Shown: positions 39,154-52,429, counted from the first letter of the stretch. The stretch is DNA of 64,000 nt from Brienomyrus brachyistius (GCF_023856365.1 NC_064548.1:24042461-24106460); one strand, 5' to 3'. Translations and numbers: made by a program. Notes: generated from the letters alone by a model not told the origin.

Positions 39154-39560
39154 GTTACTGTATTGTACAAAAGTCTTAGGCACTCAAAAAAAATGTTTAA
39201 GGCTATTTATCTGAGTAGAAAGTGTGTTTGTAAAGGGGGGGAACACAATTTTATATTAAAATATATGAAAATTACACAACACACAATATTTAAAAAATAA
39301 ACGGAAATTTCTCCTGTTCTCCAAAATGTTACTGATAACCTGTTGGATAGCTAGATGAACACCACTTCGTTCCAAAACCTCTCATCAAGGGCATCCCAGC
39401 CATTCTAAAACTTATTAATTAACTCAATGATGTGTTAATTAGGCAAACTAGGTGGGGTGGAGATTGAGTTTTAAAAAGGCAAAGCTGACACACTTCCACA
39501 GACATGCAATCATAGTTTCACACCAACATGAAGATCATTTAAACATCATTTCCTGATGAT
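39154..39560 (+). mobile_element. possible Tc1-type nonautonomous remnant
   Basis: Starts with a Tc1-style end (tactgtattgtacaaaagtc, then ttaggcac). A 28-nt segment near 39,521 (caccaacatgaagatcattt) recurs inverted at 47,851-47,878. No opposite terminal repeat was found. Confidence 0.4.
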
Positions 39561-39728
39561 GGTGTGACAGAGCACAAATAAATGTGGGTTACTTTAGTAT
39601 AATAATACACTGGCCTAGACCACATCTGGGGTCTAGTGTGTGCATGTTTAGCTGCCATGTAAAGACACAGGAGAGCAATTGACACCAGGAGCCAGAATCC
39701 CTGTATATGTCAGCAAATTTACGAAACC

Positions 39729-40434
39729 TGATTTTGATTCTCCCCAGACCCTGGCTGTATGATTGTGATTCTCCCCGGACCACGGCTGTATGATTCTGAT
39801 TCTCCCCGGACCACGGCTGTATGATTCTGATTCTCCCCGGACCACGGCTGTATGATTCTGATTCTCCCTGGACCACGGCTGTATGATTCTGATTCTCCCC
39901 GGACCACGGCTGTTTGATTCTGATTCTCCCCAGACTACGGCTGTATGATTCTGATTCTCCACAGACCCTGGCTGTATGATTCTGATTCTCCCCAGACCCT
40001 GGCTGTATGATTCTGATTCTCCCCAGACCTTGGCTGTATGATTGTGATTCACCCCGGACCACGGCTGTATGATTCTGATTCACCCCGGACCAGGGCTGTA
40101 TGATTCTGATTCTCCCCGGACCACGGCTGTATGATTCTGATTCTCCCCGGACCAGGACTGTATGATTTTGATTCTCCCCGGACCACGGCTGTATGATTCT
40201 GATTCTCCCCAGACTACGGCTGTATGATTCTGATTCTCCCCGGACCACGGCTGTATGATTCTGATTCTCACCGGACCACGGCTGTATGATTCTGATTCTC
40301 CCCGGACCACGGCTGTATGATTCTGATTCTCCCCGGACCAGGGTTGTATGATTCTGATTCTCCCCGGACCACGGCTGTATGATTCTGATTCTCCCCGGAC
40401 CACGGCTGTATGATTCTGATTCTCCCCGGACCAG
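39729..40434. repeat. 31-bp minisatellite, 22.8 copies
   Basis: Unit begins tgattctgattctccccgga. Exact 31-bp spacing from 39,729 to 40,411. The minus strand is open in all frames, giving apparent repeat proteins with blocks such as GESESYSRGPGRIRIIQPW. The frames are not gene-like. Confidence 0.97.
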
Positions 40435-40699
40435 TTGCATGCAGCAAGTGCACAGCTGAAAAGTATGAAACTTACATTTTTTTGTGAAACCACATTTCCA
40501 CTTTTAGCAAAAACAAAATCAGAATCAGACCACATCGGTTTGCTGAGGATCACAACAGCACTTCAACCCCAGGTCTCCATGACTTCAAATGAAGTCTAAC
40601 ACTGAATGGGAGTCACTCTACGTCTGAAATGAATACATTTCAGTACTTACCAGCAAGTTGGACATGGCTTTAGGAAAAACCTTTCTCTTTGGTGAACAC

Positions 40700-40917
40700 C
40701 CTGGCCGGGATGCCAGTCAATCGCAAAGCAGACATCCACACACAGGCAACCAATATCGTTCACAGGTACCAGTTCTCCTACCTGCATGGGAATGGGGCTG
40801 CCCTAAGGAAATCCACTCAACATGGAAGAGGACAGGTCAACTCCACAATCACACAGCAGGGCCAGCATTCAAACCCCCAACCCTGAACTTGAGTCGCTAC
40901 AGGTCCACCATCTGAGC
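40700..40917 (-). repeat. diverged SINE fragment
   Basis: Motifs ggccgggatgccagtcaatc, catgggaatggggctgccct and cattcaaacccccaaccctg match the reverse-orientation SINE body and head at low identity. Confidence 0.5.
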
Positions 40918-41410
40918 CTTGAATGATGTACTTTTAAATGTCACTCTCAATAATGAATAAGTTTCTCTCAATAAGCAGCAGGAGTTTTTTTTAAATTTAT
41001 GCTTTTAATATAAACATGTACATTGATGGAGTTTTGCTGTTAACAGACATGGGAGAATAATTTCATGCAGTTGATATTCATGTAAAAAAGCAAGCTGCAC
41101 CCTTCTGGCATTGAGGACCTGTGCTGAAAATAAGAACGCAAAGTTTTGCAAATGCAAAAAACAGCAGAACCAGACACTGGCTGACCGAGATGGGTGGCGT
41201 GCGTAAATATCTCAGTCGGGGGGGGGCTGAAAGCTGCGGTGGAAAGACAGCCAGCACGCTTCACACCTTCAGACACCCACATCCTGTTTTCAACTTCTGT
41301 GCAGCTTTTTGAGGGACGACGAGCAGACCTACTGCTGCCGTACTCCCCTCGAAGGTCAGCTCACCCCACTGCCCCAGGACCACTGAAGCACAGTCTGCTG
41401 CCACTTTGCC

Positions 41411-41491
41411 TCTGACAGGGGCCCCTAACTCTGAGAGGAGCCTCTGACAGGGGCCCCTGACTCTGAGAGGAGCCTCTGACAGGGGAGCCTA
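41411..41491. repeat. 32-bp tandem repeat, about 2.5 copies
   Basis: Unit begins tctgacaggggcccct. Starts at 41,411, 41,443 and 41,475. Confidence 0.88.
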
Positions 41492-41959
41492 AAATAGTCA
41501 GTATCCAGTTCTGCAATGCAAACTCACAGAAGATCTGTGCAAGTGTTAAGAAAATACAAAGATACATCTAATTTACAGGGTGGGTCACAGTTCCTTTTCA
41601 CTGTAAATATGAAAACAGATGCATGTACCGAGTTTGATGGATGGCAGAAACCAACAGAAAAGAAACCCATTAGGATCTGTGTTTTTGAAACCATTGTGAA
41701 GGAGCTCAGAAAAGCATTGCCTTCAGCCAAAGCCATCTGTGAAGGACATGATACTGTAGGATAAATAGAGCTGGGTGTTATGCTTCCCAGGAAGGTGGAT
41801 TCACAGTTTTGTTAGCCTAAAAAAATCCATCCGTCCATCGCTTAATGCTTGTTGCTCTGTTTGAACAATTAATTTTTTCTCTATGCATGAACACATGGAG
41901 TTTTTCCTCCATCTTAAAAGTTGAACCTGCTGAAAACGAAACCTTAAACTGAAAAAGTA

Positions 41960-42050
41960 CATCCTGTAGCTCAAAAAAAGAGAGCATTGTGTTAACAAGG
42001 TTGTTGGTTCAAATCCCAGGGTGCATACCTAATGTAAATAAAAATAGAAA
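41960..42050 (+). repeat. tRNA-derived SINE head, fourth family
   Basis: Reads tgtagctcaaaaaaagagag, gttaacaagg and ttggttcaaatcccagggtg, a degenerate tRNA head with a GTT-like anticodon loop, then tgtaaataaaaat. Confidence 0.5.
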
Positions 42051-42426
42051 GCGTTGTCTGATTGTAATAGCCCAAAACCACCCAGTGATGAGTGGTAAGG
42101 CGTAGTGGTAAAAATTAGTTCGCAGATGTGTAACTTCAGACAAGAACGACTGCTGTGCTCTCATATATATTCACACAAATACCAAAATATATTTTGCAGA
42201 ATTATAATGCTACTTGGGGGGGTGAATCAACCTCTCATCACCTGTAACTCATACCGAACACTCAAGTCTGCTTGACTCTATGCGAAAATGATTAATAATG
42301 TTTCTTATTTGTGAAAATTGAGTGTGGCAGAAAGTCTTTCCAAACGTGTTTGCATGGAGGTCGACACCGAGTCCCATCTCGTATCGCGCCAGTAATGCTG
42401 CCGTGTCTCTGGGGCCGACTGCCCGG
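42051..42426. other. downstream flank of cytip
   Basis: Probable 3' UTR and flank of cytip on the minus strand. No canonical AATAAA was found immediately after the stop. Confidence 0.4.
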
Positions 42427-45400
42427 TCACTCCTCTTCCAGGGAGTGGTGGAGCCCAGGAATGAACTTCAGGAAACGCTTCCTGACGCTGCCCTGTCTCA
42501 GCCTGCGGGGGACCGTCCCGAATGGCGAGGAAGCTTCTGGCAGATCCCACCGGGGAGAGAGCGAGCCACAGCTACTGCCCTGGCTGACGCTGCGCGTGCG
42601 GCACAAGGAGGTCTGCGGCGGATGCAGCGGGAAGTCGGCGGGAAAGAAGCAGGCATCATCCGCCGTCGGACTCCGTGGGCTCGGGTCCTCGAACACACTG
42701 GCGTCCTCGCCGTCCTCCATCGTGTAGCTGCGGCAGCTGCTATCGCTGGAGAAGCGCAGACCACTGCGCCCGCCGGGCGAGGCCACAGACCCCGCCGAGT
42801 CCAGCGACAGGCAGTCGTTGAGATTGCCTGGAAACAGAGGAGAGGGTTCCTCATTGGGTCGGTCACATGCAGCGTGACACGATTGGTTCGTTCAGGTCAC
42901 ATGAGAGCAGGGCGAGACTTGCACATAGGCTAACCTGGGCTGTAGCACAAGACCTTGAGTAATAGAACCATAGATAGATAATAGAACATATAGAATAGAG
43001 ATAATATATAGATAATAATAGAACTATAATAGAACCCATTTTTTCCCTGGATGTTACAGCAGGATTTTATACTGTAGATAGGGCCTCAAAAATTACTTTA
43101 GCTCAGGGCCCCTAACTCACCTAAATTCAGTCCTGCCCGGAGTCACATTACACACCAAAGACACAGACCGAAATAATCATCTAAAAATTTGATGAATGAT
43201 AAATTAAAACATTTTTTTAGATTTTTGTTTTAGGTGGTCTCAATTAATTTTATTAATTAAAAAATAAAATGTATTTGCTTGGTAAACAACGGAAGCCGTC
43301 AGCTGTCAGACATGATCTGAGAAAGCGGGCATTTACAGTAACAGCACCTTATCTGCATGTTAGCATGGATTGTTTTTTTGTTATGCAGGCAGAAAGGACA
43401 TCCTGCGCTGTGGCAGCACCTGTCGGTTTACCTCCGGTAAGGTGTCGCTCTCTCAGCATCAGCGCGCGCAGCTCCACACACTTCTCACGCAGGCTTTTCT
43501 GAGCGGGGAGAAACAGGGACACGTGAGAAAAGGACCGTGAGAACATGCGCGGACTCTTCGCGCGGCGGAAACGCCTCAGCGCTCGCGAACCGCCGAGGCT
43601 CCAGAGCCGTGCCTTTGAAGTGATTACTGAGTGACTTCATTGCACCGGTCACTCCCAGAAGAAAGCTCAGCTGTTTTTAGTTTCTTGGTGATCAGCTTTA
43701 GTTTTACGCTCAGGGCAGCGGATGTTGCGCTGCCAGATCCGGTAAATATCTCCGGTAGAGTAGTGAAGCGGGAAGAGGAGGGAGGGGGAAGATGTACCTT
43801 CAGCTGCCTCAGTTTCCGGTCCAGCTCGATCATCTTCACAGCCGTGCCCCCCACCGTCTCGATCCTGTAGGCCAGGTGAAAAGACAATTGAGGTGCTGAG
43901 TTACAGTGACTTAAGTTACAGTGTTACAACCTAAGTTACAATGACTTGTTACAGCGTAAGTTACAATGAGATTAAGAACATACCCAAAATTAGATTGATG
44001 AAATCCTCAATATAATTGTAAAATAGAGGCACATCAATGAGAAAACCCCCCTGCTTTTCTTATTTTTTCCCACTCAGGGGTGCATAACCGGGTTGAGAGA
44101 GTGTAATATTCAGCACCGCAATCAGACTTATTGTGTAGGAAATACAATGTTTACAAGGGCGAGTGAGATCCTCCAGCATGAATGAATTGCTGATGGGGCT
44201 GAATAAACAGCAATGCACCACAGTGGGGACACCAGTGTCGTGGCTGTGAAATCTAACTACGTAAATGGTACTGAAACGAAACCGTCCTCTGACGGCGAGT
44301 TCGCGAAGACAAAGCTGCAGAAATCGCGTGTCCTAAAACGCACTTGCGTTTTCTCCAAAATAAGTCTGACGAGAAATGCGCCTGCAGAAAGGATTTCAGT
44401 TTGCGCCTATGTTCGTGTTTTCGCCGTTCGGCTCCAGACGGCGAGTAACGGTGGCGCAAATAACTGCAGGAACTGCGCGTAAATGCAGCCACCCCAAAAC
44501 AGAGATCGCAGGCCCTTGTTTATGTCAAGTGTCATATTTTGTCACCAGATATCGTTAATCGTGCAGTTTACCGTTAAACATGTTTTGATTAGCATAAACA
44601 ATCTTTCATGAAAATTTATGAGGACAGTGTGTTCGGGGAAGCTATTACCGAGAGCACGTTCATACCAATTAGTCATAATCCCTTAAATTAAATTCAATGA
44701 ACATTGGGGAAATGTTGCACTAGTTGCATTTGTATGTCTAAATATGATATAATTAGCATATAATTAGCCTTTCTGGATTCTCAGGCTAAGTTCAGATTCC
44801 TAATTGTCTTGGGACCTTCTCAAGGTACATTCATCTGGAACCCCAACAATGCAGTGCCACAGCATACTCACGTTAAAAAGTTGGTACACTCCCGGATCAG
44901 GTCCACAATGCACTGGTGTGCAGACCCCTCCGTGCAGACGCCGTTGACAGTGACGATTATGTCACCTGGCATGAGAAATGGGGGGGTGATTGAGGAGTGG
45001 TGGGCCTTAGCGGTTAGCTGTGTTACATGGGTGGGTGTCTGCAAAAGAACATTGCAGAGGAAGTTTGTGGAGGAAGTGGGATCAGGGGTGAGCTCACCTA
45101 CTGTCAAGCCGGCACGCTCGGCCGGGCTGTCCTGCTGAACGGATGAGATGAAGGTGTACATCTCCATCAGGGTGGTGTTCTGTGCTCGCAGACCGTAGGT
45201 CTGTCCAGACAAAATAAACACCCAAACATCATCAACAGCTGAGTAGAACCCCATCTGCCAGTATGGGAACCCACCCACAGAGAGTCGACCCAACTGCTAT
45301 GAATACTACACAACTGATCTGTGGTTTGGTAAAGACTCAGTACTGAAACAGTGCGGCAACAGTGCCTTACCTGAATTTCAAACCCAAACGTTTCATTGTC

Positions 45401-46409
45401 TTGCTTTTCCAGTGATACTGTCGTCCTGAGTAAAACACATTAAAAAAAGACGTGTCAGACTTTTCTTAATGAATATAGAAATGGCAGACATCAGCATCAC
45501 CAATGACTCGCCAAGCCCTCGATGCTGTAAAAGAGCGCTATTTAAAGGCCAAAACAGATAAAGAGAAGTGGGGTGTTACCTGACATCGGTGTAGTCTACC
45601 AGGGAGTTGGAGCGAGATCGATTGACCTGAGAGGAGAACATTGCACTACATCAGATATGTGCAACTGTCACTGTCTTGCTGTTAAGTATGCAAAGCCTGT
45701 ACTATGCAGAGTATATGCGACAGGTCGTGATGATGTGCATCATTATTTAGTCATAAAGATAGCAAGGCAACATTTTATTTTAGGAACAAACATGCTTAGT
45801 AGGTTTCACTGGCAAACATGTTTGTACGCTCTCATTCATAAAATCATCTCCCCACAAACATTTCACACGAAAAGATGTGTAGCTGGTTTTTGATTTATCG
45901 TGCAGATTATTCACAAATGCCCACACTCATTCAACGATCAAACCATCATTGCCCACAGACATATGCCAGACATGCCCTTTTGATCGATTAAACCCATTAT
46001 TTAATTTCAAACTCAAGGAAACAGTTTACTCAAACTGCATTCCCCTTAACGACAAAAAAAAACATACATTTGCATGGAAAGTGCTTCATTTTGTTGCAAA
46101 GTTGCATGCAAAATGTTTCATCTGTTCCCACTAAAAAGTTACAAGCAAAATGTTTTGCTCGTTCCTTGTTCCACACTCCTCAAAAACACATTTAAAATGT
46201 TAATGGTGTTTAATGCAGCAATGCACTTTGCTCACCTGCGTCTGCAACCTGGGCAGAGTCCCGAAGGTCATCGCCGCGTTCGCCATGGATTTTGCATCGC
46301 TGCAGCTATTGAACGATCGCCTCTGCCACAGCTGCGCCTTGCCCGTGGAGGCACCGTTCTGGAGGTAGCTGTCCTGGCTGTTTCGCCTTTTGACCCTGCT
46401 GAAGTTCAT
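42427..46409 (-). CDS. cytip: cytohesin-interacting protein (PDZ and coiled-coil scaffold)
   Basis: CYTIP is a cytoplasmic scaffold that binds cytohesin ARF-GEFs and modulates integrin adhesion in leukocytes (known from mammals). Coding exons on the minus strand: 46409-46236, 45626-45580, 45425-45371, 45200-45098, 44965-44872, 43864-43798, 43498-43432 and 42827-42427. They sum to 1,008 nt (335 residues plus stop) with GT..AG junctions throughout. The PDZ domain spans about residues 75-161, with TFGFEIQ as its ligand-binding loop and the conserved GDIIVTVNGV and VDLIRE blocks. A charged coiled coil follows at about 165-200 (ELDRKLRQLK, KSLREKCVEL). The C terminus GSVRKRFLKFIPGLH is nearly diagnostic of CYTIP against its paralogue TAMALIN. 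Human CYTIP is slightly longer (359 residues). The start is the ATG opening MNFSRVKRRN, which leads to GTLPR as in human ATLPR. Neighbouring ermn and acvr1c match mammalian order. Confidence 0.95.
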
Positions 46410-46899
46410 CGTGGAGCTGACAAGTGTCCCCTAGTCACGGCAGGCTGTCGCATGGCTTGTGAGCTCGGGCTCTGGGCTGCGTTAAGAGTAAAAGTGTTTC
46501 AGAACGGAAATGCTCACCATGTGATCGCTGTGAACCTGCCAGGAGCTTCATGCTTACCCACAATAAGGCACCACCCCTTTCCATTATTAATCTATGTCAA
46601 TGACAGCTCTGCTTTACATTTCAAGGGACAGGAATTACTAAGTATTTCGCCATATGGGTCAAACTATATGGACTATATGTATGTAGGTCATGATGTCTGC
46701 AGTTGATTTTTTTAATTGTTATTTTAGTAGAACATTAAAAACAACATTAAGCCTTGACAGGAGGTATTCAAGCCTCTATGAGTATAATGTGCACCTAATT
46801 AAAAGTGATGATGTAGTAGCCATATGTGGCAGGATTAAGATTAGATTTATTGATAAAAGTTGCTCTTTTTTGCACCAGTAGCACTCAGCCCAAACAAAC

Positions 46900-47160
46900 A
46901 AAAACATGACAAGTCAAAAGATTATGACCGCCTCCATTTCTAAAAAATAACGTCAACGGTCTTGTCAAAAACAATACATGCAGGTCTGGGATATATTAGA
47001 CAGTAAGCAAACATTCAGTACTTGTAGTCGACATGATGAATGCCGAAGAAATGGGCAGCGAGTCTGAAAGTCTGAGCGACTTTGATAAGGCCCAAGACAT
47101 TATGGCCAGAAGACTGGGTCAGAGCGTCTCTGAAACGGTAAGGCTTGTGGGCTCAGGGTC
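46900..47160 (+). mobile_element. Tc1-like element, 5' end only
   Basis: A terminal-repeat-like start (GACAAGTCAAAAGATTATGA) is followed by a short leader and a Tc1 transposase start. The protein reads MMNAEEMGSESESLSDFD, then MARRLGQSVSETVRLVG, the first helix-turn-helix of a common fish Tc1 subfamily. Homology stops near 47,160, where LINE-like sequence of opposite orientation begins. Confidence 0.65.
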
Positions 47161-47420
47161 CGCCGTGGTGAGGACCTGCTGAGAGCCGTCCGCGGAGGGA
47201 AAAGCCATGAACCACTGACAGGGTGATGAGCGGCCAGGACTCTTTGATGTGGGATGTGAATGAAGGCTGTCCTGTGTGATACAAACCATAAACCTTGTAG
47301 TCCTCCTCAATGTTGTATTGCCAGTCCAACCGGTCACTGTTGTAGATGCCAAGACACTTACAGCTCTGCACCATTTCTACACTCTTTCTCTCTCTCTTTC
47401 TGGATGATGACTGAAGTCTT
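47119..47420 (-). mobile_element. non-LTR retrotransposon (LINE) reverse-transcriptase remnant
   Basis: The minus strand reads VQSCKCLGIYNSDRLDWQYN, like the 'sFKYLGv.i...L.W' block near the end of L2/CR1-type reverse transcriptases. The frame is broken on both sides. Assignment rests on this one block. Confidence 0.4.
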
Positions 47421-47860
47421 TTGTCAGCATTGACCTGCAGATTGGTCTTTTATTACCATCCCAAAAAAATCAAACCTCTCCACCAGACTTTTGTCTTTTT
47501 GTCCTTTCATGTCCTTCAGTGATACATCCCACAAACCTCTAGAGATCCAGATCACATGGAGTCTGTGCTGTAATTGAAAAACAGGGATGGTGGCAGTGGT
47601 GTTGGTTGGGGTCACTCCCATCACAGTGTCAGATAGGAAGTGATTGATGTGGACAAGCTGTGACCTGCAGGTTAGATAGGCATGACATCTCCAACCTACC
47701 TCACCGTGATCTTCCTGCCCAGCTGGGTGAGGTGTGAAAAGTACTTCAGAAGGCAAAGAATGAAATGGCCTGAAATGAAATCGTCCTCCAACCACAAAGA
47801 CTCTAAACACACTGCTCTGTACAGGGCAAGAACGCGGAGGTGGTAGAAGCATCATTTAAA

Positions 47861-50800
47861 TGATCTTCATGTTGGTGTAAATTATGATATTATGTCTGTC
47901 ACAGTGTGTCAGCTTGGCCGTTTCAAAATGTCTGCTAAAATCACCCTGGTATTTGCAGCAACCACCCAGTGCACCCATATACGTTTTGACTCGACCACTA
48001 GCACACCTCATATGGTTAATCAATATCTCATTGACTTTTTAAACTAGTGGTGAAATTTAAGAAATACATTGAATGGCTGCGCTGCCCCTGAGGAGGAGTT
48101 TGGGAACTGAACCGGTGTTCATCTAACTGTCCAACTAGATATCAGTAACTTTTTGGAGAACAGAAGAGAGTCTTGTGAGTTTTTAACGTGTTACTCTTAA
48201 TTTTCACAAGTTCTAATGTGAAACTGTGGTTTTCGCTCTGAGCAAAAGTGCACTTGCTACCCAGATAAATAGCTTTAAGCTTTTCTTTTGCCTGTCTTTT
48301 GCAGTGCTGTATATCTCAAGACGAATTGTTAAAATACCTATTATGAAATGGGAGCACCTGAGACATGTTCCAAACGGTGCCACGTCATGTTTACCGCGCA
48401 GCTGTTTATAACATTAATTCAAAAAATCTGGAAATAAGTCAGGATGGTGAAAATAGGTACATGGTGGCAGGAAATAGCATAGTTCAGGTCTGCAGTGCAA
48501 CGTGCAACCAAAGTGACAGCATTGCTGGACTGGGAGTAAAAATCAGCCCCAGACTTTGGGGTCACCTACAGTATAGTAAATTTAGCAAGGTGGGGGGGGA
48601 GAGAGAGGGGTCCACTGAATTTTCTCAGACAATAACCGTTGGCAATGTTTATGTGAAGTAACTTTTAAAAAAAAATCAGCAAACTTGCTGGTGCCAGTAG
48701 ATATGTGGCAGTTTTAATGTGTAGATTTTTTTATACCTTGCAGCGAATTACAGGAGGTTATTCAGTAGTAAAACAATACCTGTTATGCAGACTGTTGGTA
48801 CAGACAATTATATTGTACATTATTATATAACAGTTTGCGGTTTATTACAGCTGGCAGAGGTTACTGAGTGCTATGAAAATCAGCTGAAAATCACCAGAAC
48901 CTTCTTACGCTCAGTTCGTAATGGGAGTTTTTTTGCATATAGGATGAAAGTGCGGAAGAAACACAGAAACGCATCATTGAAAAATAACTCTGAAAGTGCC
49001 TGGGTTCCTGTCTCAGACCGACACGCTTGATGGAGCTGTGCCGATGCTTGTTTCTGTGTGTCGACAGGCGAAGCAGAGTAAGGAGGATTTTCTTTTGGTT
49101 TGTGGAAAATAACTGGTGTAGCATTAATTTACCTTAGTGGCACACTTCTCTCTCTTTACCGAAATGCGCTTCTGAATTCCCTTTTGCGAGAACCGCTGGG
49201 ACTCCGAAAGGCGAGACACAGAAAACCACAAAGGCCACTCGGCCAGGCTTTTCCTCACTGCTGACGCTGCAGTCCTGTCAGTCACAGTAAGCAAACAGGT
49301 TGACTCATTACAGTATCGCAAATGGGCCAAATGTGATGGTAAAGGCTTCCTCTGCCCAACTGACAGCCCCAATTCAGTCCTCAGTCATGACTTCCCACAA
49401 GTACAACATCGCAATAGTGTGAAAAAGAAATGGATAGCATATCTGACACTGCCTTTTTCATTCAACGGTGAAATCTTCTGGAAAAATCAACAATCCCTAC
49501 TAAGCATGATCCATTTACAGATGACTGGTCTACAGGGATCATAGTCCTGTATAACGGACAGATGCAGTTAAACAAAAGCCTTGTGATTAAGGACTTAATA
49601 ACAACATATTGTAGCAATCCCGGAATCCTCAGGCTGAACGAGCTCGACCCTGCAGTCTGACGAAGGTTGGTTCTTTAGGAGTGACTACAGTGGCATCCAG
49701 AGTCCTGGAAAGGAGAATTTGTGATAAGCCTATAAATGGGATGACAGTTCAGAAGGGTAATATTTTGCCCGTTATAGAAATTGCTGGAGCTTCTATGTAA
49801 AACCAACATGGGTCCTTGTGGTGGCAACATACTTTCAGTTCATCCAGTAAGCATCACATGCACAAATTCATGCACAACAAATGTAAGTAAACATGGTAAA
49901 CGAGAGAAGCTATGTAGGTCTGCAGTGAGTGAATGGCTGAAATTTCAACATAAATGTTAAGGAGGGGTTCCACTCCTCTTTGGTTGGTAGACAGCCCATC
50001 CAGAGTGTCTCCAGCCCTGATTCCTGTGCGGTCTGAGATGGGATCCAGGCCCACTGAGGGCCTGTACTGGTTAATGTCAGAAAGCGATCCTGCAGAATGC
50101 AGCTAGTGTCTGCAGAAATGGATGCATCTCCCAGTCTGGTGAGTTCTCAGACATCGTTAGTGGAACATGGCGTCATTCACAGAGAACAGCAATACGCAGA
50201 AGCAGCTAAGTGAAGGTAGAATGAAGGAATGGTTCCGCTTCGCTCCATCTTATGTGCTGAAGAAATCAAGAGAGCAGAAGGTACCTTAACATCTCATTTG
50301 GAATTTTTAAAGCATGTAGTGTCAATGAAACGAAATCATTCAAAGGAGGAAAATGTTACTCTGCTAAAGAAAAGCATGTACAACTGAAAAATTCACAGTG
50401 GCTGCTCTCCTTTATTTAGACTCCAGGCTCATCATTCAACTACAATAAGAACGACCTGGGGTGTCTCGGCATGATTGAGGTACCATAGCCCCCCCAGGGG
50501 TGGCTCGTGGCTTAGCAGCTTCAGACTCTGCACTCATAAGCGGAAAGTTGCTGGTTCGAGCCCAGGGACCAGCAGAGTGGTGTTGCTGGTGGGTCCGTGA
50601 GGAAGGGGTACCAGATGAATGGCAGAACCTGGACTCCAAGTCTCAATTTCACCAGTACATACCTTACAAGGAAGAGAAAGATGGGATCTGTGAAAAGTAG
50701 CAATCCAGTGTACTTCTGCAAAAAAGACATCATTTCATGCCAGCACTCCAGCCTGGGTCTTGAACTAACAACCTTCTCCTAAGAGTTACCATTAGCTACC

Positions 50801-51907
50801 TTACAGGGGTAGTGGGAGCTATTGTAATCTTTCTACACTTATATCTCTGGATAATTTTTATTAGCTACACAATAATTTAAAGGATAATTAGGCCCAAATA
50901 CCTGCAATTCTTGCGAGTCTGCTGGAGAGTTTGTGCACGTCACATAACCTTCTGCCGCCAAGATCATCCAATCCTGCCCAGAGTAACACTTTTACTTTAG
51001 ATGCAACTATAATGAATTTGGTGAGATTTCAGAGCATCACTCATATCTTTTGAGCTAGTGGCTGTGTGCAAATCTCCTCATCCCATCAAACAATGTAGCC
51101 CTTTGCAAGATTGCAGAACACAGCATGTACATTTGTAGCCCTGACCTCTGCAGTTTAGCTTGAAGATTTAGGTTTGATAAATGGAGCATTGATAAGTAGG
51201 TCTGAATAAAGCAGTTTCTTGGACCAGCTGACACACTTCCTAGAAGATGCTGAAAGCTGGCATCTCTCAAACTGCAAGTCCAGTTTTCTGTTATACTCTC
51301 AGTAAAAAAAGACAGAAAAAGTGGACAGTGTTCAATTATTAAGCGGCAGGTGGCCTGGAAACAGAGGGCTGCTCTTCATTCAGGTTTACTGTTCCACAGA
51401 CAAACCGCCTCCATATTGTTTGATTTTATCTCTGTTTTTCTCTGAATCACTTTCATCTGTTTCTTAAATCAGCGGCTGCTTGCTGAGCGTTTCCCTTCCT
51501 GCCTGTAGAAGGAGGCCGGCACTCGCTTCTGCAGGCAGAGGTCAGTCACCCAGCTGACAGCGACGTCTCCATGGAAACATGCTGGAAACACCAGCTGGAT
51601 GGGTTTCATTATGGACTAATTTATGAAAACATATTTAGGATATAACTAAGCAACAACTAATCCGAGCAAGCAAACTGCAGTAACTGTGCAAACCTGAGTA
51701 AAAATAGGTGTCATACACATGGGCAAGTAGGCTTTTTGCTCAGGGGGTGCAAGATGAGAGAGCAAAATGAGTCATTCATTACAGGATACCTCAAACGTAA
51801 AACATAGTACATGCAGAAATTATTATGCATTGGTATGACTAGCACCAGCGACATTTTCATATATAATTTCAGAATATATTTTAAATGTATTAGACTTAAC
51901 ATGTTCA
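47861..51907. other. intergenic between cytip and acvr1c
   Basis: No supportable exon. Short open frames have no recognisable domain. Upstream noncoding exons of cytip could lie here. Contains the SINE at 50.5 kb. Confidence 0.5.
50493..50660 (+). repeat. tRNA-derived SINE, third family
   Basis: Starts ggggtggctcgtggcttagc with B box gctggttcgagcccagggac. The head resembles the inverted copy at 61.2-61.4 kb. Confidence 0.6.
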
Positions 51908-52330
51908 AATATGGTGGCGCAGTGATTAGCACTGTTGCCTCACCCCTGTGGGACCAGGGTTCGAGTCTCTGCCATGGCTCTGCCTGTGTGGAGTTTGCAT
52001 GCTCTTTCTGTGTGGGGATTTCTCTAGGAACTCTGGTTCCCTCCCTCAGTGAAAAAACATGTTGAGGTTAATCAGAGTTAGCAAATTGCCTGTGTGCAGG
52101 GACGGATTACGGACCGGGCCAGTGGGGCCGCTGCCCAGGGGCCCTTGGGGTGCAGGGGGCCCGTGGGACCCCTAGCCCAAAACAATTTGCAACGCTTATC
52201 AACAATGTATTTTCGTTTGTCTATTTTAGAGGGCCTACATTCTTTGATCCTCTGCCTACAAGGGCACTGGAGGCTCTGGACCCCCCCATGACCCAGTGTA
52301 GGACAAGTGATTACAGAAGATGGATGTGCA
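51908..52330 (+). repeat. tRNA-derived SINE with ATGG tail, interrupted by a nested insertion
   Basis: The head (ggtggcgcagtgattagcac, B box ggttcgagtc) and middle are followed, at about 52,096-52,268, by about 170 bp of unrelated sequence (cagggacggattacggaccg ...). The SINE 3' body (ggaggctctggaccccccca) then resumes to gatggatg. Confidence 0.78.
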
Positions 52331-52429
52331 AATAGCATTTTCACCCAAACGGTAGGCGGTGCATCTACACCCCCGGTACAGGTGGATCATGCGCCTATCC
52401 TCGTTTCAAAAGGGCTCATCTAGTCGGGT

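Noticed and set aside
39589..40553. Open frames of 283 and 157 codons (minus) that look like a repeat protein
   Set aside because: Frame artefact of the 31-bp minisatellite.
42427..46409. TAMALIN (GRASP) instead of CYTIP
   Set aside because: The C-terminal GSVRKRFLKFIPGLH motif, exon order and position beside acvr1c and ermn all favour CYTIP.
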